Source of the DNA: Streptomyces sp. NBC_00690
GTDB taxonomy: Bacteria; Actinomycetota; Actinomycetes; Streptomycetales; Streptomycetaceae
Assembly: GCF_036226685.1 (NCBI RefSeq)
Contig: NZ_CP109009.1
Span: forward strand, 4,526,001-4,590,000
Reading direction: 5' to 3'
DNA: 64,000 bases
Shown here: positions 7,837-17,338 of the stretch, piece after piece
Numbering within the stretch: position 1 is the first letter of the stretch
How the letters are laid out: each line of letters starts with the position of its first letter
Position numbers and translations under genes: made by a program
The notes under the pieces: model-generated
Told to the model about the DNA's origin: nothing
The model's input: the letters and a program-made list of their open reading frames with translations, nothing else
Databases searched by the model: none

Positions 7837-9068
7837 TATGCGGCGGGGACGTTCCAGGCTCGCGCAAGTGAACGGGCGTTGCCGCGAATGGCCACCGGGC
7901 CGGACTCCACAAGGTCGGCAACAACTCTCCGCGCGAACAAGTTGTACTTGGCCGTCTCCGGTGACAGGTCATTGGCCTGTTTGAGGAAGTGCACGACCGC
8001 CACGTCTTCGCCGGCAAGACTGTACGCACGTGCTTGCTCGATGGCGTGGAAGCCGCGACGCGTAGCAGAGGGCATGGCGGAGGCATCAAGCCCTCCTGCC
8101 GCGCTCACCGCCGGGCCTGGCTGTGTCAGATCGGTGTACATAGTGATCCGATACGCATCCACCATGCCTCTCCCGAAGATCAGGTAAGGATGGGAGTACG
8201 CGTCCCCCAATGCCCTGGCTGCCTGGTCAGCCTTTTCCCAATGGTGTTCCGCGCTTCCGGCTTGGCCCACCTTTGCATAGGACAGGGCTACTGCCAGATG
8301 CAACAACCCCCATCGGGCGGTGTCTTCCTCGCCTCGTTCACACCGGAGCAGACCAGCTGCACTGAGGGCTAGTTCGGTTCGTGCCTGATGAGACTCTCCC
8401 GCGTCTCGGAAGACGTGGTTCATGTACCAGGCCGCCACGGCGATGGCATGGGGACTGTCAGCGTCCTGGGCGGCAGCCATTGCTCTGTCTCCGGTCAGCA
8501 TCACGAGCTCTGGAACCGGTTGGAAGCTGAGGTAGAGCTGGGCCAGGTGGTAGGTCTCGGCCAGAGCGGCAAGTACGCGCCGGCGTGCCGTTCCGTCCAA
8601 GGTGCGAGCCGCGTGCTGAAGGTCCGAGAGCAAAGCCGGAAGCACATCGGCGATGTGTGTGCGATGGTCTCCGATGCCGTGCCACAGCAGCCATGCCTGC
8701 CGCACGCGACTCATCAACTGCGCCTCGCTCTGGGGCTCAACATCAGAGTGGCGGAAGGTGTACTTGGTGAGGGAGTCCTTCACTCTGCCGAGTGAGGGGT
8801 GAGATGTGTTGCTGTAGGCGGACGCGGTGACACGGTCGTCACCCGTGAGGTCCGAAAGGGAATCGACCCCCAGCACGTCGGCGATCCTCATCAACATGGG
8901 CAGCCGAGGCATGAGCAGTCGGCCGGTCTCAATCCCCTTCCACCACTCGTAGGAGTGGCCGACTCGTTCGGCTGCTGCTGCTCGGGTCATCCCCCGGCGT
9001 TCTCTGGCCTGCCGGACTCGTTTTGCGAAGGTGTCCGGCGCACTGCGTCCGTCATGTGGATCCGGCAT
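7836..9068 (-). CDS. XRE family regulator with TPR-like C-terminal domain
   Basis: The 410-residue protein begins with a Cro/C1-type helix-turn-helix near residues 15-70 (ERRGMTRAAAAERVGHSYEW, then a recognition-helix region ending in GIETGR). About 300 residues of alpha-helical repeats of the TPR type follow. Such proteins are common Streptomyces regulators that often sense a peptide or partner protein. The ATG at 9068 has GGAG seven bases upstream; a GTG nine codons earlier is an alternative. It is the likely controller of the small genes and PIMT-like operon downstream. Confidence 0.8.
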   Translation of the reverse strand: MPDPHDGRSAPDTFAKRVRQARERRGMTRAAAAERVGHSYEWWKGIETGRLLMPRLPMLMRIADVLGVDSLSDLTGDDRVTASAYSNTSHPSLGRVKDSLTKYTFRHSDVEPQSEAQLMSRVRQAWLLWHGIGDHRTHIADVLPALLSDLQHAARTLDGTARRRVLAALAETYHLAQLYLSFQPVPELVMLTGDRAMAAAQDADSPHAIAVAAWYMNHVFRDAGESHQARTELALSAAGLLRCERGEEDTARWGLLHLAVALSYAKVGQAGSAEHHWEKADQAARALGDAYSHPYLIFGRGMVDAYRITMYTDLTQPGPAVSAAGGLDASAMPSATRRGFHAIEQARAYSLAGEDVAVVHFLKQANDLSPETAKYNLFARRVVADLVESGPVAIRGNARSLARAWNVPAA

Positions 9069-9226
9069 ACCGACACTCCGTTCTCGCGTAGACACTCAGA
9101 ACGCTACTCCTTTGGGCAACAGGGGAGATGGCGACGGTGACCCTCCTGGGGTGTTGCGGGGGGTGCCCGCGTCCGTACACAGCGGCTTGCGACAGCAGGG
9201 ACGGACGCGGGCTCGTGAGTTCTATT

Positions 9227-9358
9227 GATTGCAGTTGGGTGCTGGGCAAGCTCGGCATGACCCACGAGGGCCGGCATCGGCACACCGTGTGGATTCGGGA
9301 CGGCTGGCGTGACTCCGATGTCTTCAGCATCCTCGACCAGGAATGGCACACCGGCCCG
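9227..9358 (+). pseudogene. C-terminal remnant of a GNAT (RimJ/RimL-type) acetyltransferase
   Basis: About 43 codons read SWVLGKLGMTHEGRHRHTVW, then IRDGWRDSDVFSILDQEW, a near-perfect match to the C-terminal end of RimJ/RimL-type N-acetyltransferases. No acetyl-CoA motif or N-terminal domain precedes it, and the open frame upstream (from 9128) is unrelated. It is a decayed gene tail in the 339-bp gap between the XRE gene and the PEP mutase-like gene. Confidence 0.65.
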
Positions 9359-9407
9359 GGCGGGAATGATCGGTTGAGCGCCCGCCGCCATTCCCCGGCC
9401 GGCTTTT

Positions 9408-10238
9408 TCAGCGCGGCCGTTCGCCCAGAAGCAGGGCATTGAGAGCGGCATAGTCGTATCCACCCTCCAGGGCAGTCGTCGTGCCCTCGGTCAGTAGTTC
9501 GTGGGCTGCTCGTCGTACCAGTTCGTACGCCGCCTCGGCGATGGAGGAACCCGCGCTGACGCGGGCGACTCCCGCGGTGGCGAGATCGGGTACGGGCGGT
9601 GCTCCCGGGCCGGCCAGCAGGTTCACCGGCAGGGGGGTGAATTCGACGAGCGCCTTGATCGCATGGGTGTCCGGCGCGCTGAGGACGAAGACGCCGTCCG
9701 CACCCGCCGCCGCATAGGCGCCGGCACGGACGAGGGTCTCGTCCAGCCATGTTGCGCGGTCGCCCGGTGGCAGGCGGTGGGTGTCGATGCGGGCGTTGAT
9801 GAACAGCGGGACGCCTGCCTCGTCCGCCGCCGCGCGGGCCGCTGCGATCCGGGCGACCTGCTCGGCGACCGGACGAAGGGTGTCCTCAAGGTTGATGCCC
9901 ACGGCTCCGGCCGCCAGGACGCCGCGTACGGTCTCGCCCACACCAGCGGGATCGGTCGCGTAGCCGCGTTCGATGTCGGCCGTTACCGGCTGGTCGACGG
10001 CGGCCGTGATCCGGGAGATCGCGCCCAACGCCTGTTCGCGGCTCAGCTGGTCCCCGTCGCCGTGGCCCAACGACCAGGCGACCCCGGCGCTGGTGGTGGC
10101 GATCGCGGCTGCACCAGCGCTCGCCACCACCCGGGCGGAGGCCGCGTCCCAGGCGTTGGGCAGGATCAGCGGGTCGCCGGGAACGTGCAAGGAGCGGAAG
10201 AGTTGTGCCTTGTCGAGAAGCGTTGCCATGGCTGGCAT
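9408..10238 (-). CDS. Isocitrate lyase / PEP mutase family protein
   Basis: The 276-residue protein has the layout of the PEP mutase/isocitrate lyase superfamily: LPNAWDAASARVV near the N-terminus, ADIERGYATDP (the metal-binding E/D region), GINLEDT and FINARIDTH. The family cleaves or forms C-C or P-C bonds of alpha-oxo acids in a TIM barrel. The characteristic K-K-C-G-H catalytic loop of true isocitrate lyase is absent, so this is one of the many uncharacterised oxaloacetate-decarboxylase-like members. A second ATG at 10229 is possible. Confidence 0.8.
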   Translation of the reverse strand: MPAMATLLDKAQLFRSLHVPGDPLILPNAWDAASARVVASAGAAAIATTSAGVAWSLGHGDGDQLSREQALGAISRITAAVDQPVTADIERGYATDPAGVGETVRGVLAAGAVGINLEDTLRPVAEQVARIAAARAAADEAGVPLFINARIDTHRLPPGDRATWLDETLVRAGAYAAAGADGVFVLSAPDTHAIKALVEFTPLPVNLLAGPGAPPVPDLATAGVARVSAGSSIAEAAYELVRRAAHELLTEGTTTALEGGYDYAALNALLLGERPR

Positions 10239-10312
10239 TGCACCATGTGTCCCCGATCGACGAGCACTATTTCTCTCTGCCCGGGGGCGGGGATCGGACC
10301 CAATCAGGAGCG

Positions 10313-10573
10313 TCAGTTCACGCTCGAAGGGCTGACCGTGGAGTGTTCCCCCGGCCCGCTACCCAGGAGGTCCGGGAACTGGAAGTCGCGGATCAGTACG
10401 GTCATCGTGCAGTCGGGCTTGCGGCTGGCCTCGTCGCCGAGGGCATCTCGTAGGAAGGAAGCGAGGGCCTGGCGCGGGAAGGTCTCCGGCACACGACCGT
10501 GGGCGTCCACGGGCGTCCGGTGCCGCCACTCGGCGCGCCGGATGGCCGGGAATCGATCGGGGGGTACCCCCAC
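10313..10573 (-). CDS. Short hypothetical protein or gene remnant
   Basis: An 86-codon frame shows strong G/C preference at third positions over its last 60 codons (VPETFPRQALASFLRDALGD, then MTVLIRDFQFPDLLG), unlike random intergenic DNA. It has no domain I can name and no clear RBS, so it may be the end of a decayed gene. It occupies most of the 392-bp gap between the PEP mutase-like gene and the secreted hydrolase. Confidence 0.35.
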   Translation of the reverse strand: MGVPPDRFPAIRRAEWRHRTPVDAHGRVPETFPRQALASFLRDALGDEASRKPDCTMTVLIRDFQFPDLLGSGPGEHSTVSPSSVN

Positions 10574-10630
10574 CCAGGTCCACCAGCCTCCTGGATGGGC
10601 CCCGCGCGGGCGGTCAACAACCCTCTAGGG

Positions 10631-12130
10631 ATGACGACTTACTCCACTCCCGCCCTTCTCCTCGCCCTCTCCGCAACGCTCACCGGTGTTGTCTCGCCCC
10701 TCGCTCAGGCGGCCCCGGCCGCACCGGCGTCCGGGCGTCTGGTGTGGCAGAACTGTGCCCGGGATGGCGGACCGAGGACCCAGGAGTGCGCCACCCTGTC
10801 GGTTCCGCTGGACCATCGCGACCCCCGGGGCAAACACATCCCCCTCGCCGTCTCCCGCATCCCCAGCGACCAGCCGCAGGCGCGCCGCGGCACCCTGCTG
10901 GTGATCGCTGGCGGGCCCGGGTCCTCGGGGGTGCAGAGACTGACGCAGAAGGGGATCGCCCTCCAGCGGGAGCTGGAGGGCGCCTACGACATCGTCAGCC
11001 TCGACCCGCGCGGGGTCGGTGGCAGCACCACCGACAGTTGTGGGCTGGACCCCGACGATCGGCGGATGCCGAATTTGCGGTCCTGGCCGGCCGCCGACGG
11101 TCGCATCGATGCGAACATCGCCCGGTCACAACGGATCGCGGACGCCTGCCATCGCAACGGCGGGGCCGTGCTGCGCAGCATGACCACCGCCAACGAGGTG
11201 CATGACATCGAGTCCTTCCGTGCCGCGTTGGGCGTGGAGAAGCTGTCCGCCTGGGGCAGCTCGTACGGTGCGTACGTGGGCGCGGTCTATGCGCAGAAGC
11301 ATCCGCGGCGGACCGATCGCTGGGTGCTCGACAGCAGCGGCGATCCCGATCCGCGGCGTGTCGCCCGGGGGTGGCTCGCCAACACCGGGCGGGCCGTCGA
11401 GCTCCGCTTCCCCGACTTCGCGGCCTGGGCCGCCCACCCGGACCGCGATGCCGAGGGGCTCCGGTTGGTACGGCGGGCCCAGGACCTCAGGCCGGAGTTC
11501 CTACGGCTGGCGCGGGCGCTGGACCGCAACCCCCGGCCGACCACCACCGCGAACATCCCCCTAGACGGGAACCTCCTGCGCCAGGCCCTGCATCTCGCCC
11601 TCTACAACGACGCCGCGTTCCCCCAACTGGCGGGGCTGATCAAGGCCGCGCAGGACCCGACCGGTCGGCCGGTGCTCTCGGACGACCTGGTGAAGCCGAT
11701 GAGCGACGAGGCCGCGGCGGTGACGATGGCGGTGATCTGCAACGACGTCCGGTGGCCCGGGCGCGTGGACTCGTACCGGCGTGCGGTGGTGGCCGACCGG
11801 GCGGCGTATCCGCTCACTGCGGGGCTGCCGCAGAACATCACCCCCTGCGCCTTCTGGAAGGACACACCGACCGAGGCGCCGACGCGCATCACCGATGAGG
11901 GACCGTCCAACATCCTCATGGTCCAGACCCGACGTGATCCGGCCACGCCCCACTTCGGCGGGTTGAAGATGCGCGAGGCGCTGGGGGAGCGGGCCCGGCT
12001 GGTCACGGCGGAGACGGGCGGCCACGGGGCCTACCTCGGTACGGGCAACGCCTGCGGCGACCGGGCGGTGACCGCCTTCCTCACCACCGGCGAGCGCCCC
12101 CGGCACGACATCAGCTGCCCGGGCCGGTAG
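10631..12130 (+). CDS. Secreted alpha/beta hydrolase, tripeptidyl-aminopeptidase type
   Basis: The 499-residue protein starts with a signal peptide (hydrophobic stretch 8-28, A-x-A site near 28-31). The hydrolase core shows VIAGGPGSSG (oxyanion loop), DPRGVGGS, the nucleophile elbow WGSSYGAYVG with Ser211, Asp436 in RRDPATP and His465 in ETGGHGAY. This is the order of Streptomyces SlpD/Tap-like peptidases, which remove short peptides from protein N-termini outside the cell. The RBS at the ATG is weak; an in-frame ATG 12 codons upstream is possible. A palindromic terminator follows. Confidence 0.85.
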   Translation: MTTYSTPALLLALSATLTGVVSPLAQAAPAAPASGRLVWQNCARDGGPRTQECATLSVPLDHRDPRGKHIPLAVSRIPSDQPQARRGTLLVIAGGPGSSGVQRLTQKGIALQRELEGAYDIVSLDPRGVGGSTTDSCGLDPDDRRMPNLRSWPAADGRIDANIARSQRIADACHRNGGAVLRSMTTANEVHDIESFRAALGVEKLSAWGSSYGAYVGAVYAQKHPRRTDRWVLDSSGDPDPRRVARGWLANTGRAVELRFPDFAAWAAHPDRDAEGLRLVRRAQDLRPEFLRLARALDRNPRPTTTANIPLDGNLLRQALHLALYNDAAFPQLAGLIKAAQDPTGRPVLSDDLVKPMSDEAAAVTMAVICNDVRWPGRVDSYRRAVVADRAAYPLTAGLPQNITPCAFWKDTPTEAPTRITDEGPSNILMVQTRRDPATPHFGGLKMREALGERARLVTAETGGHGAYLGTGNACGDRAVTAFLTTGERPRHDISCPGR

Positions 12131-12137
12131 GTCGTGT

Positions 12138-12163
12138 CTTCAGGCCCGGGCCCGGGCCTGAAG
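12138..12163. terminator. Bidirectional terminator between convergent genes
   Basis: A perfect 26-bp palindrome (CTTCAGGCCCGGG and its complement) lies between the stop codons of the hydrolase and the large ATPase, which converge here. Confidence 0.75.
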
Positions 12164-12165
12164 GC

Positions 12166-15100
12166 TCACCCCGGGCTCCCGGTCGGGCCTCCCCGCCCGA
12201 CGATCGCCGCCTCCACCCCGGCGAGGCGCTGCGCCAACACCCCCAGCGCCGCCACCGCCCGCTCCAACTCGCCGCCCTGGGCCTCCCGCACGTACACCGC
12301 CTTGATCCGCTCCCAACGCGCCGCGCCGGCCTCGTCCAGCAGTCCGCGCAGCTCGGCCAGTTTCAGCAGATTGGCTTCCGCGTCCGTCGTCAGCGTGCGG
12401 GCCTCGGCCGCGTAGTGGTCGTCGATCACCGCGGACAGTTCGGTGTCGTTCATCACCGGACTGATCCGCTGGGCGATCCGGTTCAGATTGCGGTACGAGC
12501 CCTGGAGCCGGAACGGCGGCTCGGTCCGGGTGCTGTCCGATCGGCCCGCGGACACGATGTAGGCGGCGTTCACCGCGAGGACGGTCGCGCGGGCCGCCAG
12601 CAGATGCCGTAGGACGCTCACGATCCGGTCCAGTTCTTGGGCCGCGTACGGATGGGTGAGCCGGTCACGGTGGGCCGTTGGGTCGTCGGACGCCAGTCGT
12701 ACCAGCAGTTCCAGATCCTCCCGGGCCCTGCCCGCCAGGGGTGCGAGCACCGGATGCGAGGTCAGCGCGTTCTCGACGAAGCTGAACGCGAAGGCGTCCT
12801 CCTTGCCCGTCAGGACATCACCGAGGTCCCACACATCGGCCCGGTTCGCGAGCATGTCGGGGATGCGGAACCGCTGCCCGGACTCCGTATACGGGTTGCC
12901 GGCCATGCAAACGGCGAACCGCTTGCCCCGAAGATCGCGCCCGCCCAGGGTGCGGGTCGCATCGGTCAGCGGAATGAACTTCTGGAGCAACTCGGGCGAG
13001 GTGTGCTGGATGTCGTCGAGGTAGAGCAGCACATTGCTGCCCGCCTCCAAGGCGAACGCGATCTTCTCGACCTCCTGGCGCGCTGCCGCGTCCGGTGCCT
13101 CCGCCGGGTCCAGGGAGACGGTATGCCGGCCGAGCGCCGGCCCGTCCACCTTCACCAGCAGCAGTCCGAGCCGCTCCGCCACGTACTCCACCAGCGTGGT
13201 CTTGCCATAGCCCGGAGGGGACAGGAGCAGCAGCAGGCCGCCGCTGTCCGTGCGCCGTGCGTCCCCTGCCGCACCCAGCTGTTTGGCGAGGTTGTCCCCG
13301 ATCAGCGGTAGGCACACCTCGTCCACCAGCCGGTTGCGGACGAAGGCGGACATCACCCTCGGCCGGTAGTCGTCCAGCCGCAACCGGGCGCGCTCACGGG
13401 TCGCGAGCTGCCCCCGCAACTGCTGGTAGGCGCGGAATCCGGGGACGTCGTTGGCCGCGAAACCGGCCGTCCGGGACAGGAACTCATCCAGCCGCAGGGT
13501 GAGCGCGCCGCGGACGATCCGTGAGTGTTCGCCCAGCAGCGGGGCCGCCGTGCCCGTCACCGACGCGTCCACGTCGTGGCGCGCCAGCCCGGCCGTCAGC
13601 TCGATCGCCATCGCCTCCGCGATGTCCCCCGCCGCGAGGTGTTCGCCGGTCGTCCGAGCCCAGGCCGTCAGCCAGCCCTCGACCAGCCGGTGCGCAGCCG
13701 CGACCTCCCCTTCGGCCAACTGCGCCCGCACATCGTCCGCGTACGGGCAGGCGCCCACCGCCCGGGTGAACTTGTCCAGCAGTGCACGGGCCGTGCCGCT
13801 GGTCGTGAACGACTCCCCGGACGCCAACTCCGCGACCAGGTAGTCAGCGGCCCCCGGATGGTGCAGCGGCAGGGCCGCGCCCGCGAGGGCGGCGGCGATC
13901 TCGTCCCGCAGACCGTCCGTCGCGCCCACCGCTCCGAACACCTCCTGCGCCCTGGCCAGTGATAGGGCCTGCCGCGCCCAGCCCGTGCGCTGCGCCTCGG
14001 TCGTACCGTGCGCCCAGAACAGTTGCGCCGCGGCCCGGGCCTGCCCCGGATGGCTCAGCAGCCCGGCGTCCGCGCGCAGCCGCAGCAGCAGCCGCAGGAT
14101 CTGCTCGGTGTCGTGGTCGTGGACCCCCCGCTCATAGCCCTCGTCGTACGAGGACTGCGCGGCATCACGCACCAACTCCGCTATGTCGCCGCCGTCGATC
14201 GCCGCGGGCAGCAGCCGGGCGGCCAGGTACTCGGCCCGGTAGACCTGCGGTGACTCGGACGGCAGGGTGCGCGTCCAGTAGGGCCGGGTGGCGGCGAAGG
14301 CGGGGTCGGTGACGGGCGCCCGGTAGTCGGTGCCGGTCAGCGCGAAGGCGAGGCCGGCATCGGGTCCGCTCCCGTCCGGTACGACGGTCAACTCCGCGGC
14401 CCGGGTGGTCACGGCGAACCGGTGCGCGCCCAGACGGATGGTGTCCCCGCCGTCCGCGAACAGCTCCGTGCGGTCCCGTACCGCCCGAGCGGCCTCCTGG
14501 CGGGCCGCCTTGAGCCGGCCCTCCAACTCGTCGGCGCGCACCTGGTCGCCGAGTGCCCGCAGTTCGTTCGCGGTACGACGGACCTTCACCGGCAGCGGGT
14601 CGGAGGCGAAGTAGGCGTGTGCCGCATCGGTGTCGGCCAGCGTGGCCGCGCGTCGAACGATCGCCTCCACCGTGCGCTCGGCGGACCGGGCCAGCCGCTG
14701 GGCCCGCCGTGCCCGGGTGTCGTCGAGGGTCTGCCGACGAGCCGTGAACGCCTCGTACACCTCGGTCCGCTTCTCGGCGATCCGGTCGAGGAAGTCGTCA
14801 TGGGCGGCGAACCGGGACTCCAGCTCCTCCAACTGGGGCAGCAGTCGCGTGAGCTGGTCTTCGCAGGCGTCGGGTGTCTCGGCGGCTGCCAGGGCTCCGG
14901 TGACCGTCTGGGCGAGCAGCGCGAACTCGGCCGCGAACTCGGCCCGGCCCTCGTGGTCGAGGAGCTCACGTCGACGGGCGCGCAGGGTCGCCGCGGCCCG
15001 GTTGAGCGCACCCATGGCATCGGCGATCCGCTCCAGGATCGACGTGCGGACGGTGGTGTCACCGCTGTCCAGACCGGTGACGGACTCGCTCAGCGCCCGC

Positions 15101-17190
15101 AGACCGGCCGTGCGCTCGACCAGCTGGGCGCCGGCCTCGTCCGCCTCGGCCACCGTCGCCGACCGCGCCGCCGCCTCGGTCGCCTCCTCCGCCTCGGCGT
15201 GGAACGGGGTGAAGGCGTCCTTGCGCTGGAGGAAGGCCATCGCCCGACGGGCCGCCGATGCCGTGTCGTCCTCGATGCGGCGGGCGAGCGCGTCGATCGC
15301 CTCCGTGTCGGCGTACCGCATCTCGCGCAGGCCCACCACATGCCCGTGGCAGGCGCGCAGTTCGGCGATGCGCTCGACCCACTCCGTCGCACCCGCGGGC
15401 GCCTCGCCCTTGATGCGGCGCACCAGCCGGGTGATGCGGGCCGTCATCTCCGCGAGGGCCTCCGCGGACTGTGCGGTGAGGGCCTGTACGGTCCGGAACT
15501 CCTCCAGCACCTGGCCGGCGCTCGTCCGCACGGCCTCCAGCGGGGTCAGCAGATCCCCCGTGTCGGGGTCGTCCAGCCAGTGGCAGCGGTCGACGGTACG
15601 GGAGCACAGCGCCACCAGGGACTCGTACACCTCCGTGGTGGGGGTGGTCTCGATGGCCCGACGGGCGATGGACAGACAGTCGGAGATCCCCCGGACGAGG
15701 TCGGCGTTGCCGATGCGCGCCAGTGGGCCCGAGCCCGTGGGCGCCCGATGGGTGGCGCTGACGTAGGGGCTGCGCCACAGCTGGATCTGATGGACCAGGG
15801 AGGGCTCGTCGGTCTGCGGGTCGCGCAGCAGGATCAGCGTGCCGTCGTCGAACAGTGCATGCCCGACACAACCCAATGGGCTCGCGGCCTCCTTGCGGAT
15901 CGTGTTGTACGCCATCAGCAGGGCCCGGCCGCCGCCCGGGTCCTGGAAGACGTACAGCACGTCCTCGCCACCGGGGGAGGGCTGCGCGGTCTCGAACTCC
16001 AGGCCGTCGGCGTCCACGTCGAAGACGCGCACCTCACCGCCGGCGAGGCAGTAGCCGCCGGGAAAGATGATCCCCTGGTCGTCGGGGAGCCGCCGGCAGG
16101 ACTGACCGATGGCGTCCAGCCTGGCCACCGCGCGGGTGACCGTGTTGAACACCAGATGGCGAACGTGCTGCTCCTTGTAGGGCCTGACCCGCAGCAACAG
16201 CAGGGGGCCGACCCGGGCGTAGGACACATCGGCGTCGGCGAGGGCCTGGAGGGGCTCATCGACCGGCTCGCGGTGGATGCCGTCCGCGCTCTCGGTGTCG
16301 TTCTCCACCTTGAGGGTGAGCGCGCCGCCCACCGTGGAGACGTACAGGTCCTCGCCGACGGCGATGTGCGGATGGCGTCCGAGCACATGGCTGTCGCGCT
16401 GGAGCGCGGTCCACTCGATGTCGTACGGGGGTGTGCGGGCGAGGTCGCGGTCCCCCCGGCCGTCCAGGAAGCGGACCGTGCCGTCCGGGTGGAGCGCCCA
16501 GCGCAGTACGCGCACGGCGTCGGCCCGACCGCCCGTGCCGTCGCCCTCCGCTGCCATCCGAAACACGGCCAACAGCCGGTCCTCGACCCGGCGCAGCCGG
16601 ATCAGTCGGGCGCCCTGGAAGTAGCGGCACAGGGAGGCGAACTCGGCGATGAACGCCGGATCGTCCAACAGCCCGGGGACTGCGTCCGACGAGAGCGGCT
16701 GCCGGCTGCGGCCGTGGAGGCTGAACACATCGGAGACGGCGGTACGCGGGGTGAGCGCGGCGGACGGGTCGGTGCCGAACAGGAACGCGTCCCCGACGGC
16801 GACGAGATCACGGGCGTGCCCGGGGGTGTCGACGGTGAGCGTCTCGGTCGCCGTCAACTGCATCTCGGTGGAGCCGAAGGCGGCGGTACGCGCGGTGTTG
16901 AGCGCCTCGGCGCGACGGGCGAGCTCGGTCGCGTGACCGCGGAGCCGATCGCGCAGCAGATCGTAGGTGGCGGACTCCAGCTGGACTTCGGGCGAGCCGT
17001 CGGCGCCCTGGTCCTGACCGGATGCCGCCTTACTGCCGTTGGTGCCGCCCGTACCACTGGCCGTACTGCGCGTGCGGCTCGTGTCCGTACCGCTGGTGGC
17101 ACCGCTGGTGGCCGTCTCCCGGCCCGCGCGGGCCGTCCCCCGTGCGCCGCCCGCGCCCTGCACATCCGTCGTGTCCATCCCGATCTCCAT
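12166..17190 (-). CDS. Large AAA ATPase, DUF3686 / 'DNA repair ATPase' family
   Basis: The 1,674-residue protein has a Ser/Thr/Gly-rich N-terminal tail, a long beta-rich region, a coiled region (about residues 550-900) and a C-terminal AAA domain. Walker A (SPPGYGKTTLVEYVAERLG) is near residue 1,325 and Walker B (VLLYLDDIQHTSPELLQ) near 1,388. This is the architecture of the family labelled ATPases involved in DNA repair (DUF3686); the repair role is unproven. GAGGAG precedes the ATG at 17190; a second ATG at 17178 is close. It is the last gene of a YqiJ-flotillin-ATPase set, which suggests work at the membrane. Confidence 0.8.
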   Translation of the reverse strand: MEIGMDTTDVQGAGGARGTARAGRETATSGATSGTDTSRTRSTASGTGGTNGSKAASGQDQGADGSPEVQLESATYDLLRDRLRGHATELARRAEALNTARTAAFGSTEMQLTATETLTVDTPGHARDLVAVGDAFLFGTDPSAALTPRTAVSDVFSLHGRSRQPLSSDAVPGLLDDPAFIAEFASLCRYFQGARLIRLRRVEDRLLAVFRMAAEGDGTGGRADAVRVLRWALHPDGTVRFLDGRGDRDLARTPPYDIEWTALQRDSHVLGRHPHIAVGEDLYVSTVGGALTLKVENDTESADGIHREPVDEPLQALADADVSYARVGPLLLLRVRPYKEQHVRHLVFNTVTRAVARLDAIGQSCRRLPDDQGIIFPGGYCLAGGEVRVFDVDADGLEFETAQPSPGGEDVLYVFQDPGGGRALLMAYNTIRKEAASPLGCVGHALFDDGTLILLRDPQTDEPSLVHQIQLWRSPYVSATHRAPTGSGPLARIGNADLVRGISDCLSIARRAIETTPTTEVYESLVALCSRTVDRCHWLDDPDTGDLLTPLEAVRTSAGQVLEEFRTVQALTAQSAEALAEMTARITRLVRRIKGEAPAGATEWVERIAELRACHGHVVGLREMRYADTEAIDALARRIEDDTASAARRAMAFLQRKDAFTPFHAEAEEATEAAARSATVAEADEAGAQLVERTAGLRALSESVTGLDSGDTTVRTSILERIADAMGALNRAAATLRARRRELLDHEGRAEFAAEFALLAQTVTGALAAAETPDACEDQLTRLLPQLEELESRFAAHDDFLDRIAEKRTEVYEAFTARRQTLDDTRARRAQRLARSAERTVEAIVRRAATLADTDAAHAYFASDPLPVKVRRTANELRALGDQVRADELEGRLKAARQEAARAVRDRTELFADGGDTIRLGAHRFAVTTRAAELTVVPDGSGPDAGLAFALTGTDYRAPVTDPAFAATRPYWTRTLPSESPQVYRAEYLAARLLPAAIDGGDIAELVRDAAQSSYDEGYERGVHDHDTEQILRLLLRLRADAGLLSHPGQARAAAQLFWAHGTTEAQRTGWARQALSLARAQEVFGAVGATDGLRDEIAAALAGAALPLHHPGAADYLVAELASGESFTTSGTARALLDKFTRAVGACPYADDVRAQLAEGEVAAAHRLVEGWLTAWARTTGEHLAAGDIAEAMAIELTAGLARHDVDASVTGTAAPLLGEHSRIVRGALTLRLDEFLSRTAGFAANDVPGFRAYQQLRGQLATRERARLRLDDYRPRVMSAFVRNRLVDEVCLPLIGDNLAKQLGAAGDARRTDSGGLLLLLSPPGYGKTTLVEYVAERLGLLLVKVDGPALGRHTVSLDPAEAPDAAARQEVEKIAFALEAGSNVLLYLDDIQHTSPELLQKFIPLTDATRTLGGRDLRGKRFAVCMAGNPYTESGQRFRIPDMLANRADVWDLGDVLTGKEDAFAFSFVENALTSHPVLAPLAGRAREDLELLVRLASDDPTAHRDRLTHPYAAQELDRIVSVLRHLLAARATVLAVNAAYIVSAGRSDSTRTEPPFRLQGSYRNLNRIAQRISPVMNDTELSAVIDDHYAAEARTLTTDAEANLLKLAELRGLLDEAGAARWERIKAVYVREAQGGELERAVAALGVLAQRLAGVEAAIVGRGGPTGSPG

Positions 17191-17254
17191 CTGGTTCAGC
17201 TCCTCACAACACGGCGGCGGTCGACAACGCGGCCGACGGAACGCGGGGAATGGC

Positions 17255-17289
17255 GGAGCAGCTGCCGCCCCCCGCGCGGCAGCTGCTCC
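17255..17289 (-). terminator. Hairpin between the flotillin and ATPase genes
   Basis: A perfect 13-bp stem (17255-17267 with 17277-17289) with a 9-nt loop lies 50 bases past the flotillin stop. It may lower expression of the very large ATPase relative to flotillin. Confidence 0.6.
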
Positions 17290-17338
17290 CCTCCCGACCC
17301 CGGACCGCATCCGGCTCCTACCGGACACGGCCGGGCGG

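Noticed and set aside
9104..9463. Minus-strand frame over the GNAT remnant
   Set aside because: The plus strand shows the recognisable acetyltransferase end; this frame has no motif.
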